A stretch of 64,000 nucleotides of DNA from Blastopirellula marina (lineage in GTDB: Bacteria; Planctomycetota; Planctomycetia; Pirellulales; Pirellulaceae), in the NCBI RefSeq assembly GCF_002967715.1, contig NZ_PUIA01000016.1:620001-684000 (forward strand), in the 5' to 3' direction. The first letter of the stretch is position 1, and every line of letters begins with the position of its first letter. The position numbers and the translations under genes are program-made. The notes under the pieces were generated by a model. The model saw only the letters and a program-made list of their open reading frames with translations, had not been told where the DNA came from and did not search any database. Positions 56,228 to 64,000 of the stretch are shown piece after piece.

Positions 56228-57022
56228 TCACACTTTGGTGGCGTAACCCATGTACGAACAGGCCATGTCACGGGTGCGGATGGTCTTCATCTGGTCGGCA
56301 AATCCGCGGAAGTCGATCTTGCCGGTCTTCAGGCGGCGCAGTTCGCGGACGACACGAATGCCGTTGATGTTCGGTCCCATGCCGATAAAGTCTTGCGCGG
56401 CCATGCCGTTGTTTTGGAACAGCGTTTCCAATTCCTTCGGGCGAACGAACATCCGCCAATCGTGAAGGTTCTCGGGGATGTACGACGTCAACGACCACTC
56501 CTGGGCGATCTTAATGTAGAACAGCCAACTGATGAACGTTCGGTTGACGGTATCGAAGCAATAGACACCATCCGGTTTCAATGCACGCGACGCGTCGGCG
56601 ATGACCTGTTCGATATCTTGGACGTGTTCCAGAACATCGCAGCAGCAGATCACGTCGAACGAGGCGTCGTCGCAAGGCAGGTTCTCGGCGTAGCCCACAT
56701 GGTAGGTGATATCGAGGCCCGACTGGGCGGCGTGTGCCCGGGCAACTTCGATCGATTCGGCCGAAGGATCGACGCCAACCACTTCGCAGCCCCGCTTGGC
56801 GAACTCCTCGGTCAGGAAGCCACCACCGCAGCCGACATCCAGCACGCGGCAGTTGGCCAGCTTCTTGCCTAGCCGCTGCTCGAGGACTTCCTCGAAATAG
56901 TCGAAGCGGCAAGGATTGAGATGGTGCCGCAGCAGGCAAAGCACCGAGTCTTCCGTCCACCACGTATCGGCGATGCGCGAGTAGACTTCGTTATCGATCA
57001 TGGTGTCAGGCGGAGCAGGCAT
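56228..57022 (-). CDS. UbiG-like SAM-dependent O-methyltransferase
   Basis: A 264-residue methyltransferase. The SAM-binding motif is VLDVGCGGGFLTEEFAKRG near residue 61, then VVGVDPSAESIEVARAH, CCDVLEHVQDIEQVI, ALKPDGVYCFDTVNRTFISW and a C-terminal lid region (YIPENLHDWRMFVRPKELETLF). These match ubiG-type quinone or terpenoid methyltransferases. An intact ubiquinone cluster is not seen, so the substrate may be another isoprenoid or aromatic. The start is ATG 57022. Confidence 0.85.
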   Translation of the reverse strand: MPAPPDTMIDNEVYSRIADTWWTEDSVLCLLRHHLNPCRFDYFEEVLEQRLGKKLANCRVLDVGCGGGFLTEEFAKRGCEVVGVDPSAESIEVARAHAAQSGLDITYHVGYAENLPCDDASFDVICCCDVLEHVQDIEQVIADASRALKPDGVYCFDTVNRTFISWLFYIKIAQEWSLTSYIPENLHDWRMFVRPKELETLFQNNGMAAQDFIGMGPNINGIRVVRELRRLKTGKIDFRGFADQMKTIRTRDMACSYMGYATKV

Positions 57023-57078
57023 GCGACAATTCTTTTTGCGAAGGGGATCGTGGTGATGTACGATCCGGCCCAGGTCTC

Positions 57079-58323
57079 TTACGAGATCGTCTGCTGGGAA
57101 CTTGCGGCTGCGGGGAGAACGTCTTCCCCGAACATCCGCTGCCGGATTTCTTCCGTTACCGGGCCATCCGGGCCGCTCAAGAGATAGTCGGGCATCCGTG
57201 AATGATCTTTGGCCAACAGAGGCAGCACCCGGAACCGAAGTGCGTCCCCCTCTTTGCCACTGGAATAGAACAAACGCTCGAACCAGTGGCTGTAAGTGTG
57301 AATAATGTTGAAGTAGTGATCGTGCGTCTCGGCATAACCATGGCCGGCGGCGTCCCAGTCGTCGGTGGCCTTCAACCGATCGGTCAGTTCGCGCACGTCA
57401 CGCAAGGTGACCGCCATGCCTTGGCCGAACATCGGATCGTTGTTGGCGGCGGCATCTCCGATCAATGCGATCCCGTTCTTGTAGGGATGTGGAATCCAGA
57501 TATCGTCGGAAGGAAAGCTGGCCAGTGGCGCGACCGCTTCGGAGCCTTCAAACCACTGGGGTTCGGCACCAGAGATGATGCACTGCTCGACGACTTCGTT
57601 GACATCCTTCGGACCCTGAAGCCGCGGCCGGGCTGTATTCAGGTAACTGAAATAGACGCGGACGCGCTGGCCACCTTGTGGGAAGAGGGCCACCAGTTGG
57701 CTCTGCCGTGTATCGAAGATCGAAACGCTGGTGTCTTGCGGGATGTTCATGCCATCCATCAGCACGCCAGAGAGGATCCGCTCGGGGGGATCGTTCAAGA
57801 CTTCAAAATCCCCGATCCGCCGACAAGCCGATGTGCGACCGTCGGCACCGATGACGATTCGAGCCTGGACCGTATGCGCGACACCGTCAAGCATGTAGGT
57901 GACAGCTGGCTGTGGACCTGTTTGCACATCGCGAGCAACCGCGCCACGCAGCACCGTGGCTCCGGCATCGCTGGCAGCCTGGATCAGCACCTCCTGCATC
58001 TGCGGGTGATGAAACGCAAGCTCCGACGATTGGCAACGCGTGGTCGTGGGAAGATGGCGGTGTTCCAGCTTCATCTTCCCGAGATAACCATCGACCCAGG
58101 GGACCTCTTGGGCACACGTGTCGAGCAGCAGTTGAAAGATGCCCAGAGTTTTCGCCTCAGGGCTTCCCCACGGGGCCATCGCATCGCCACGGACGCGATC
58201 TTTGAACGTTCGATCTTTCTCAAGAACCAGGACACGGGCACCATGCTGGGCCATTGTTTTGGCCAACGTGGCACCGCCCATGCCTCCTCCGATGGTGACG
58301 ATGTCGTAGCGGTCGGCAATCAT
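57079..58323 (-). CDS. FAD-dependent monooxygenase/halogenase-like protein
   Basis: A 414-residue flavoprotein of the PHBH-like class. GxGxxG appears as IGGGMGGATLAKTM, a DG motif as VIGADGRTSACRR near 160, and the GD motif as LIGDAAANNDPMFGQGM near 290. It shares these with UbiH-like and tryptophan-halogenase-type enzymes but no WxWxIP halogenase motif is seen. The gene is 56 bp from the UbiG-like gene on the same strand, so they may act in one pathway. The start is ATG 58323. Confidence 0.87.
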   Translation of the reverse strand: MIADRYDIVTIGGGMGGATLAKTMAQHGARVLVLEKDRTFKDRVRGDAMAPWGSPEAKTLGIFQLLLDTCAQEVPWVDGYLGKMKLEHRHLPTTTRCQSSELAFHHPQMQEVLIQAASDAGATVLRGAVARDVQTGPQPAVTYMLDGVAHTVQARIVIGADGRTSACRRIGDFEVLNDPPERILSGVLMDGMNIPQDTSVSIFDTRQSQLVALFPQGGQRVRVYFSYLNTARPRLQGPKDVNEVVEQCIISGAEPQWFEGSEAVAPLASFPSDDIWIPHPYKNGIALIGDAAANNDPMFGQGMAVTLRDVRELTDRLKATDDWDAAGHGYAETHDHYFNIIHTYSHWFERLFYSSGKEGDALRFRVLPLLAKDHSRMPDYLLSGPDGPVTEEIRQRMFGEDVLPAAASSQQTIS

Positions 58324-58567
58324 TCGAATTTCAGGATGGAGTTCAGGATGCGAGTGAACATGAGGAAAGCGCGAGAATGGGGTTCTTATAAAATACTGGG
58401 AAGAATGGGTGGAATCTACCGTTTAGGAGGGTTTTGTTCCCAATTGAAAAGGTATCTTGAGGGTGGCTATTTAAGGAGGGACGGACTTTCCCTTCGTTGA
58501 CGGCGGCAACTCACTGTTTCAGAATGAAACCCGACTCTTCCCCATTCCAACACGTCGAGATCCCACC

Positions 58568-60040
58568 ATGAAATTTGCCTGCGTCGCTCCTTTGCTTCTG
58601 TTGATCTTTGCCGCGGATCTGCTCGCCCAGGGTTCTGTCGATAAGTTGCCCAATATCCTGATGATCGTGACAGACGACATGGGATACGGCGATATGAGCA
58701 GCCAGGGAGCGAAAGGGTTCAGCACGCCTAACCTCGACAAACTGGCGGGGCAGGGGACTCGATTCACGAGCTTCTATGTCGCTCAGCCGGTGTGCACGGC
58801 CAGTCGTGCGGCGTTCTTGAGTGGCTGTTATCCGAACCGCTTGAGCTTGCAGGGAGCGCTCAATCACACCAGCAAGAATGGGATTCATCCCGAGGAGTAT
58901 CTGCTGCCAGAGATGCTGAAAGACCTGGGCTATGCGACGGCCGGCATGGGGAAGTGGCACCTGGGAACCGTGATGGAATTCTGGCCGACACGTAACGGCT
59001 TCGACGAGTGGTTCGGTACGCCCTATTCCAACGACAACACGAAGTACCACCCGGTGCTGGCCGACGAGATGCCTCCGTTTCCGCTGTACGAAGGAGAGAC
59101 GGTTATCGAACTCGATCCCGATCAAAGCCAGTTCACCAAACGCATTACCGAGAAGGCCGTTTCGTTCATCGAACGTAACAAGGAACGCCCCTTCTTTTTG
59201 TACCTCCCACAGATCATGCCGCACGTGCCGATCTTTGCTTCCGAGCAGTTTAAGGGCAAAACCGAGCACGGCTTGTACGGGGACGTGATTGAAGAGCTCG
59301 ATTGGTCGGTGGGGGAACTGATGCGAACGCTCGATCGATTGAAGCTGACCGACAATACGATCGTGATCTTCTTCAGCGATAACGGACCGTGGCCCAGCTA
59401 TGGGGAACATGCCGGCGACGCAGGCCCATTCCGTGAAGGAAAGCTGACTACCTTTGAAGGAGGCGTGCGTGTGCCGTGCATCATGCGCTGGCCTGGGCAC
59501 ATCCCGGCTGGTCGCGTGTGTGCCGAGCCGATCATGTCGATCGACCTGTTACCCACGCTTACCAAGATCGTCGGGGGCCAGATGCCGATGAAGAAGATCG
59601 ACGGGCTCGACATTTCTGACGTGCTCATCAAGCAAGATGGCAAGACACCGCACGAGGCGTACTTCTTCTTTGGCGGCACGGGGCTTCAGGCCGTTCGCAG
59701 TGGGAAGTGGAAACTGCACTTCCCGCATCCTTACATCACCGTCGCTGGCGAGCCCGGCAAAGGTGGTAAGCCTTCGAACTGGGGCAAGAACCCGGCCCAA
59801 TCGATCACCCAAAGCGGTATCGAAGGGATCGCCAGTCGTCACGGGGGACGTGTCGAGCACATCGAGCTGAGCCTGTTCGATCTGGAAAACGACCCCGGCG
59901 AAACGAAGAACCTGGCCAGCCAGTATCCCGAAGTGGTCGAACGGCTGTCGAAATTGGCCGTGCCGGTTCGCAAAGATCTGGGGGACTCGCTGACCGGTGT
60001 CGAAGGCACCGGCGTGCGGGAAGCAGGCTGGGTGAAGTAA
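58568..60040 (+). CDS. Secreted arylsulfatase
   Basis: A 490-residue sulfatase with signal peptide (MKFACVAPLLLLIFAADLLA). Markers are IVTDDMGYGDMS, the formylglycine motif CTASRAAFLSG near 79 (CxAxR), GMGKWHLG, YLPQIMPHVPI and FFSDNGPWPSYGEH. It is closer to general arylsulfatases than the sulfatase at 52796. A perfect hairpin lies 17 bp downstream and a DUF1080 gene is convergent, which hints at polysaccharide breakdown. Confidence 0.95.
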   Translation: MKFACVAPLLLLIFAADLLAQGSVDKLPNILMIVTDDMGYGDMSSQGAKGFSTPNLDKLAGQGTRFTSFYVAQPVCTASRAAFLSGCYPNRLSLQGALNHTSKNGIHPEEYLLPEMLKDLGYATAGMGKWHLGTVMEFWPTRNGFDEWFGTPYSNDNTKYHPVLADEMPPFPLYEGETVIELDPDQSQFTKRITEKAVSFIERNKERPFFLYLPQIMPHVPIFASEQFKGKTEHGLYGDVIEELDWSVGELMRTLDRLKLTDNTIVIFFSDNGPWPSYGEHAGDAGPFREGKLTTFEGGVRVPCIMRWPGHIPAGRVCAEPIMSIDLLPTLTKIVGGQMPMKKIDGLDISDVLIKQDGKTPHEAYFFFGGTGLQAVRSGKWKLHFPHPYITVAGEPGKGGKPSNWGKNPAQSITQSGIEGIASRHGGRVEHIELSLFDLENDPGETKNLASQYPEVVERLSKLAVPVRKDLGDSLTGVEGTGVREAGWVK

Positions 60041-60056
60041 GGCCCCTTCGAAACAA

Positions 60057-60084
60057 CATTGCCCCGGCAGGAACCGGGGCAATG
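60057..60084. terminator. Strong hairpin between two convergent genes
   Basis: CATTGCCCCGG and CCGGGGCAATG form an 11-bp perfect stem around CAGGAA. It separates the arylsulfatase and DUF1080 genes. A T-run is missing, so it may act with a factor or as a stabilising stem. Confidence 0.6.
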
Positions 60085-60114
60085 GGTTATTGAGTCTTGG
60101 GCGTGAAGCATGGT

Positions 60115-60870
60115 TTACTTCTTCGCTTCGGCCAGGATCTTTTTGCCTTCTTCTTCGCTGATCTCGCGAATGAAGATGTTTCGCCAGCGGATCTCGCCGC
60201 CGTGGGTTTGCAGCATGATTGGGCCAGTGGCCGGCAGCGGCTTGCTGCGATCCCAGTAGTTTTCCATCACGGCACCGTCGACAACCAGTTTGTCGTTCAG
60301 CCAAACCCAGGTCACGTCGCCGATCTGGCGAACACGCACTTCGTTCCATTCACCGAACGGGCGATCGGCCAGCACCAGGGGATCGCGGCCGGGGGCACCG
60401 ACGGCGTTGTTCCACAAGCTGCCGGAACCGAGGTGACGCTTGATGTCAGGCTGCTTGGGATTGAAGGGAGTGGTGATGTCCCAGATCTGCACCTGAGGCG
60501 TACCACGCAGGTAGATCCCGCTGTCGGCCTTGGGAACCGTTTTGTAATCGATCAGCAGTTCGATGTCGCCGTAGTCTTTGTCGGTGGTGGCGTACGGGCC
60601 GTGGCCGTCGTTGACGAGCTCGCCATTTTCGACGGTCCAGTGATCGGCGAACTCGGCCCGCTGCTTCTTGTGGTTCTCTTCTTTCGCTTCGCCGGTCAGC
60701 TTGGCGGAAGCATGCGGATTCAGGCCGTGCCAGCCGGTCAGGTCTTTGCCATTGAATATCGGCGTGAAACCTTCAGGAGGCTGAGCTTCCGCGGCATTGG
60801 TGGAAGCGATAAACGACGCACCAGCCAAGACCAGGCTCAGTACGATCGCGCGGTGAAAGAGACGATTCAT
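60115..60870 (-). CDS. Secreted DUF1080 (3-keto-disaccharide hydrolase-like) protein
   Basis: A 251-residue protein from ATG 60870 with GGAG upstream. The signal peptide (VLSLVLAGASFIAS) is followed by the DUF1080 motif FTPIFNGKDLTGWHGLN, NGELVNDGHGPYATTDKDYGDIELLIDYKT, SGIYLRGTPQVQIWD and MLQTHGGEIRWRNIFIRE. It forms a beta-jelly-roll similar to concanavalin lectins/glycosidases. Recent work places DUF1080 proteins among 3-keto-glycoside hydrolases. Frequent in planctomycetes; placed next to a sulfatase here. Confidence 0.9.
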   Translation of the reverse strand: MNRLFHRAIVLSLVLAGASFIASTNAAEAQPPEGFTPIFNGKDLTGWHGLNPHASAKLTGEAKEENHKKQRAEFADHWTVENGELVNDGHGPYATTDKDYGDIELLIDYKTVPKADSGIYLRGTPQVQIWDITTPFNPKQPDIKRHLGSGSLWNNAVGAPGRDPLVLADRPFGEWNEVRVRQIGDVTWVWLNDKLVVDGAVMENYWDRSKPLPATGPIMLQTHGGEIRWRNIFIREISEEEGKKILAEAKK

Positions 60871-61015
60871 GGTGTGCTCCAAAGTAAGGAAGGGTAACTT
60901 CGGTGAGGGAAAGAGGATGAGGGTGGAGCACAAGTATAGCCCATCGGAAAGGAGAATGGTCCCCCTTTCCTTTGGGGGCGAAGCATTTAAATCACCGGCA
61001 CTGTAGGCTTTTTTC

Positions 61016-61810
61016 TTACAGCCCCAGAACGTCGTTCATGTTGTACAGCCCTGGCTTTTTGCCGGCGGCGAACTTGGCGGCTTGCAGCGCTCCGGTGGCG
61101 TAGCAGTCGCGGTTGCTGGCTCGGACGGTCATTTCGATCGTTTCGCCGAGCAGGCCGAAGATGATGGTGTGTTCGCCTGGGTTGTCGCCGGTGCGGATTG
61201 CGTGGTAGGCGATTTCGTTGTGGGGCCGGGCCCCGGGACGCCCTTCGCGGCCATGCACGAAGTTGGTAATGCCCATCTTATTGGCGATCAGTTCCCCAAA
61301 CCGAAGTGCCGTACCGCTGGGGCTGTCTTCCTTGAAGCGATGGTGACGCTCGAGGACTTCGACGTCGGCCCCGCCAGGGATGTCCTTCAATGCTTCGGCG
61401 GCGATCTCGCATAGCTTCATGGTCAGGTTGACCGTGGTGCTCATGCTGGGTGCCCAGACGACGGGGATGACCTGGGCGGCTTCGCGGATCTTGGCCTGGT
61501 GTTCTTCTTCCAGGCCGGTAGTGGCCATGACCAGCGCGGCCTTGGCATTCACGGCTCGCTCGACCGCGGCATGCGCGCCGGCTGGAACGGAGAAGTCGAT
61601 GATCGCGGCGTACTCGGCCGCAGTTTCCTCGGCTAGAGTAACGTCGATCTCGCCGATGCCAGCGACGGTGCCGGCGTCTTGGCCGAACTTCGGATGGCCG
61701 CTGTATTCAAAGCAGGCCACGATATCGAGGTCCTTGTCTGCACTACCCAAGGCAACCAGGCGTTGCCCCATGCGACCTGCGGCTCCGTTGATGGCGATTC
61801 GAGTGGCCAT
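61016..61810 (-). CDS. dapB: 4-hydroxy-tetrahydrodipicolinate reductase DapB
   Basis: A 264-residue enzyme of lysine/meso-DAP synthesis. The NAD(P) motif is INGAAGRMGQRL at the N-terminus; the signature ERHHRFKEDSPSGTALR near 154 holds the catalytic His and Lys. It reduces tetrahydrodipicolinate precursor in the cytoplasm. It shares the aspartate pathway with thrC, which lies upstream on the same strand. Confidence 0.96.
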   Translation of the reverse strand: MATRIAINGAAGRMGQRLVALGSADKDLDIVACFEYSGHPKFGQDAGTVAGIGEIDVTLAEETAAEYAAIIDFSVPAGAHAAVERAVNAKAALVMATTGLEEEHQAKIREAAQVIPVVWAPSMSTTVNLTMKLCEIAAEALKDIPGGADVEVLERHHRFKEDSPSGTALRFGELIANKMGITNFVHGREGRPGARPHNEIAYHAIRTGDNPGEHTIIFGLLGETIEMTVRASNRDCYATGALQAAKFAAGKKPGLYNMNDVLGL

Positions 61811-61848
61811 GATTTGCTTCTTTCGTGATGAACGATGTTTTAAGGGAT

Positions 61849-62027
61849 GGGTGCCATGCTCACGACTGCGCGGGCATGCTTTCCATCATGCCCCTCTCCG
61901 CTTTCAAAGGGTGAGGGTTGGGAAGCGGGTACCAGGTTCGCCCCCCCTCACCCTATCCCTCTCCCCGCTGGGGCGAGAGGACGAGAAAGCGAAAGAGCAT
62001 GCCCACGCAGACGTGGGTATGGCACCC
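61849..62027. repeat. Inverted-repeat element with REP ends between thrC and dapB
   Basis: The left end (61849-61880) begins GGGTGCCATGCTCACG and the right end (61996-62027), reversed, begins GGGTGCCATACCCACG; they match at 28 of 32 bases. Each end contains a REP-like palindrome such as CATGCCCACG-CAGA-CGTGGGTATG. Between them lies a pyrimidine block (CCCTCACCCTATCCCTCTCC at about 61945-61964) that is the complement of the purine block near thiC. No gene is inside. Confidence 0.75.
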
Positions 62028-62044
62028 GAGATTGTTATGTCCGT

Positions 62045-63445
62045 TTAGCCGTACAGTTGAATGGCCTGGACGATGTCGTCCATGTCGTTCTTCACGGCGA
62101 CGGCTCGGTTGGCGAAGGTGGCTCGTTTGACGCCGCGGCTGCCGAGGACCTTGTTGAAGTTTTCCTGGTCGGTCGTGTGGTAGGCGACCGTCGCGGTAGG
62201 GTCTTTCAACAGGTGGCCGGTCAGGATGCAGACGACGCGGTCGCTGGGGGCGATGATCCCTTGCTCGCGCAGGATCTTCGCACCGGCCACGCTGGCGGCA
62301 CTAGCCGGTTCGCAGCCCATACCGCCGGCACCGACCTGGCTTTTGGCGTCCATGATCTCTTGATCGGAAACCTGACGCACGACGCCGTCGCAGTCGTTCA
62401 AAGCTCGCAGGCACTTGTGCAAGTTGACCGGGCGATTGATCTCGATGGCACTGGCCAGCGTCGATGCTTTGCGCTGTTCTTCGTCCATCTTCTTATAGTA
62501 GTCGCCGATGATCTCGCGCGGGTAGTGGCCATCGTTCCAGCGAACGTTGTGGTTGTTGTAGAGTTGATCGAGCGTATCGGCCCCGCTAGCGTTGATCACG
62601 GCCAGGCGCGGGATGCGGCTGATCAGGCCCAACTCTTTCAGTTCGGCGAACGCCTTACCGAAGGCGCTGCTGTTACCGAGGTTACCGCCGGGAACGACGA
62701 TCCAATCTGGCGGTTCCCACTGCAAAGCTTCCAGCACGCGGAACATGACCGACTTCTGCCCTTCCAGGCGGAAGGGGTTCACGCTGTTGACCAGGTAAAT
62801 GCCCATGTCTTTGCTGACTTCCTTAACGCGGGCCATCGCGTCGTCGAAGTCGCCGGCGATCTGCAGCGTTAGCGCGCCGTAGTCGAGGGCCTGGGAAAGC
62901 TTGCCGTACGAAATCTTACCGCTGCCGATGAAGATGACGGCCTTCATCAGCCGGGTGACGCTACAGTACATGGCCAGCGAGGCACTGGTGTTGCCCGTCG
63001 AAGCACACGCGGCACGCTTGGCACCCACCATGCGGGCATGCGTGAACGCGGCGGTCATACCGTTGTCTTTGAAGCTGCCGCTGGGGTTCATCCCTTCGTA
63101 CTGCAGGTGCAGCTTGCCGGGATCGAGCCCGACGAACTTGCCGACATGGTCGGTCTGCTGCAGCAGCGTTTGCCCTTCGCCCAGGGTGACGATCTGCTCG
63201 TCAGTGGCGTAAGGAAATAGCGAGCGGAAACGCCAGACGCCGCTGAAGTTGAGCGGGTTGGTGCGCCGGGCCCAATTGGCTTCGATGTCTTTCCACGTCT
63301 TGGGTGGTGCGCAGCGGTCCCAGTCGTAGGCGATATCCAGCAGATCACCGCACTCGGGGCAGGCAACGAGAACTTGGGACAAATCATAGGTCTGGCCGCA
63401 CTCGGGCGAGATGCAGCGCTGAAAGGCAGCAGGAGTCGTGGTCAC
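62045..63445 (-). CDS. thrC: Threonine synthase
   Basis: A 466-residue PLP enzyme. An N-terminal zinc-ribbon-like segment has [12 protein letters not shown] and [15 protein letters not shown]; the PLP Lys is in [11 protein letters not shown] near 119. Other marks are [14 protein letters not shown] (near 146) and [18 protein letters not shown] (phosphate-binding). It converts O-phosphohomoserine to threonine. It precedes dapB on the same strand, with a repeat element between them. Confidence 0.96.
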   Translation of the reverse strand: MTTTPAAFQRCISPECGQTYDLSQVLVACPECGDLLDIAYDWDRCAPPKTWKDIEANWARRTNPLNFSGVWRFRSLFPYATDEQIVTLGEGQTLLQQTDHVGKFVGLDPGKLHLQYEGMNPSGSFKDNGMTAAFTHARMVGAKRAACASTGNTSASLAMYCSVTRLMKAVIFIGSGKISYGKLSQALDYGALTLQIAGDFDDAMARVKEVSKDMGIYLVNSVNPFRLEGQKSVMFRVLEALQWEPPDWIVVPGGNLGNSSAFGKAFAELKELGLISRIPRLAVINASGADTLDQLYNNHNVRWNDGHYPREIIGDYYKKMDEEQRKASTLASAIEINRPVNLHKCLRALNDCDGVVRQVSDQEIMDAKSQVGAGGMGCEPASAASVAGAKILREQGIIAPSDRVVCILTGHLLKDPTATVAYHTTDQENFNKVLGSRGVKRATFANRAVAVKNDMDDIVQAIQLYG

Positions 63446-63651
63446 GCTTTGAATTGCTTATCGTCAAAGGGTTTTGGGTGGTCACGGGAGACGCGTCGCC
63501 GCGCCGCAGTTTGCCCGAATTGTTTGTGCTCACTTGAGTTTAGAACACGGTAGCGATTCTACCGGAGGGGAGTGTCATTAGAAAAGAACGGTTCGCGGGG
63601 AAATGACCGTATTGAGTGTGACCAGAGAGCAACTCCGCGCACAAGCGTACG

Positions 63652-63855
63652 TCAGATGGCGGCGACCCACTGCGGTAACATGATGAAAAGGAGTGTGAAA
63701 CCCACGCTAAATGCAATGATGAAGAGTTTGCTCGATTTCCAAGCCGAAACAGGAGACTCGGTGGAGGATCCCACGAAGATTACGTCCTGCAAGCGATCAG
63801 AAAGGATCGCCAGCAACAGAGTCGTACCGACAAAAACGATGGCGAATTGCAGCAT
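63652..63855 (-). CDS. Small two-span membrane protein, unknown function
   Basis: A 67-residue frame with two hydrophobic segments: MLQFAIVFVGTTLLLAILS at the start and LFIIAFSVGFTLLFIMLPQWVA at the end, joined by a polar loop. Size and shape fit small secretion-helper or toxin-type membrane proteins, but nothing specific was recognised. A purine-rich GGGGAA lies about 12 bases upstream, a little far for a Shine-Dalgarno. Confidence 0.5.
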   Translation of the reverse strand: MLQFAIVFVGTTLLLAILSDRLQDVIFVGSSTESPVSAWKSSKLFIIAFSVGFTLLFIMLPQWVAAI

Positions 63856-64000
63856 ATCGAGGATTCCCCACTTCTAGCAGACCTGGATCGAGAACGCGTT
63901 TGCATGCCAATCTTCCCTGGAGCAATCAGCGTGCCTTTCAGTGCTTTCTTTTCCGAGTCTTAAGCTGGAGGAGGAAGGCAGGTTTGGCGGCCAGATTCAC
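63856..64000. other. Right-edge stretch, possible gene tail
   Basis: About 145 bp. On the minus strand the last 63 bases are open from the window edge to a TGA at 63940-63938 (a basic tail ending LQLKTRKRKH), which might be the end of a gene outside the window. The fragment is too short to judge. Confidence 0.25.

Noticed and set aside
57202-58500. 432-residue plus-strand open frame
   Set aside because: Shadow of the FAD monooxygenase-like gene, which has GxGxxG, DG and GD motifs.

Overview
The window looks like a chromosome segment from a planctomycete, most likely of the Pirellulaceae (Blastopirellula/Bremerella/Rhodopirellula relatives). This rests on the protein content: two planctomycete-type cytochrome c domains in one protein, a DUF1559 pseudopilin-like protein followed by a small lipoprotein, two CxAxR sulfatases, a DUF1080 protein, Hanks-type Ser/Thr kinases, an ECF sigma factor with its own membrane anti-sigma factor, and a Cys-rich secreted protein. 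Genes are short-spaced, strands alternate, TTG/GTG starts are frequent, and no rRNA, tRNA, CRISPR array or complete transposase gene was seen.

Layout. 1-1404 (minus): ECF sigma factor, anti-sigma factor, and the start of a secreted protein that runs off the left edge. 1655-6740 (plus): tandem ABC-2 permease, two CNNM/CBS transporters, a CE1-like esterase. 6802-10295: small secreted proteins, two strong minus-strand terminators (one with no obvious gene), a Cys-rich secreted protein, membrane and beta-sandwich proteins. 10313-14179: a TMTC/DUF1736-type membrane protein with TPRs sits between a remnant of a Na/Pi cotransporter 3' end and the intact cotransporter gene, with 32-bp direct repeats on either side. 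14476-24592: two Ser/Thr kinases, an M42-like peptidase, TPR protein, His-rich lipoprotein, a diheme protein fused to a degenerate peptidase-like domain, and a HELGH protein. 24892-31931: thioredoxin-fold protein, thiO, an orphan cheB, an FAD oxidoreductase, a coiled-coil secreted protein and a GT39-like transferase. 31994-35366 (minus): a coupled three-gene operon (disordered membrane protein, MinD/CpsD-like NTPase with a Lys-to-Cys Walker A change, ExeA-like ATPase). 35686-46073: metH, CBS protein, LRR lipoprotein, BaiN-like flavoprotein, diheme cytochrome and thiC. 46074-47760: a repeat-rich stretch with REP palindromes, a foldback element and a 151-bp MITE. 47997-52519: methyltransferase, an overlapping LplT-like MFS / SIS / ROK operon and two small genes. 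52796-63855: two sulfatases, DUF1559 and lipoprotein pair, UbiG-like methyltransferase, FAD monooxygenase-like protein, DUF1080, dapB, thrC and a tiny membrane protein.

Metabolic links: thiO and thiC both serve thiamine synthesis, metH, thrC and dapB belong to the aspartate/methionine network, and the sulfatases, DUF1080 protein and esterase fit polysaccharide breakdown. The most unusual items are the degenerate-NTPase operon, the direct-repeat-flanked TMTC gene beside a gene remnant, a MITE whose insertion site can be read base by base, and an orphan terminator that may end a small RNA.
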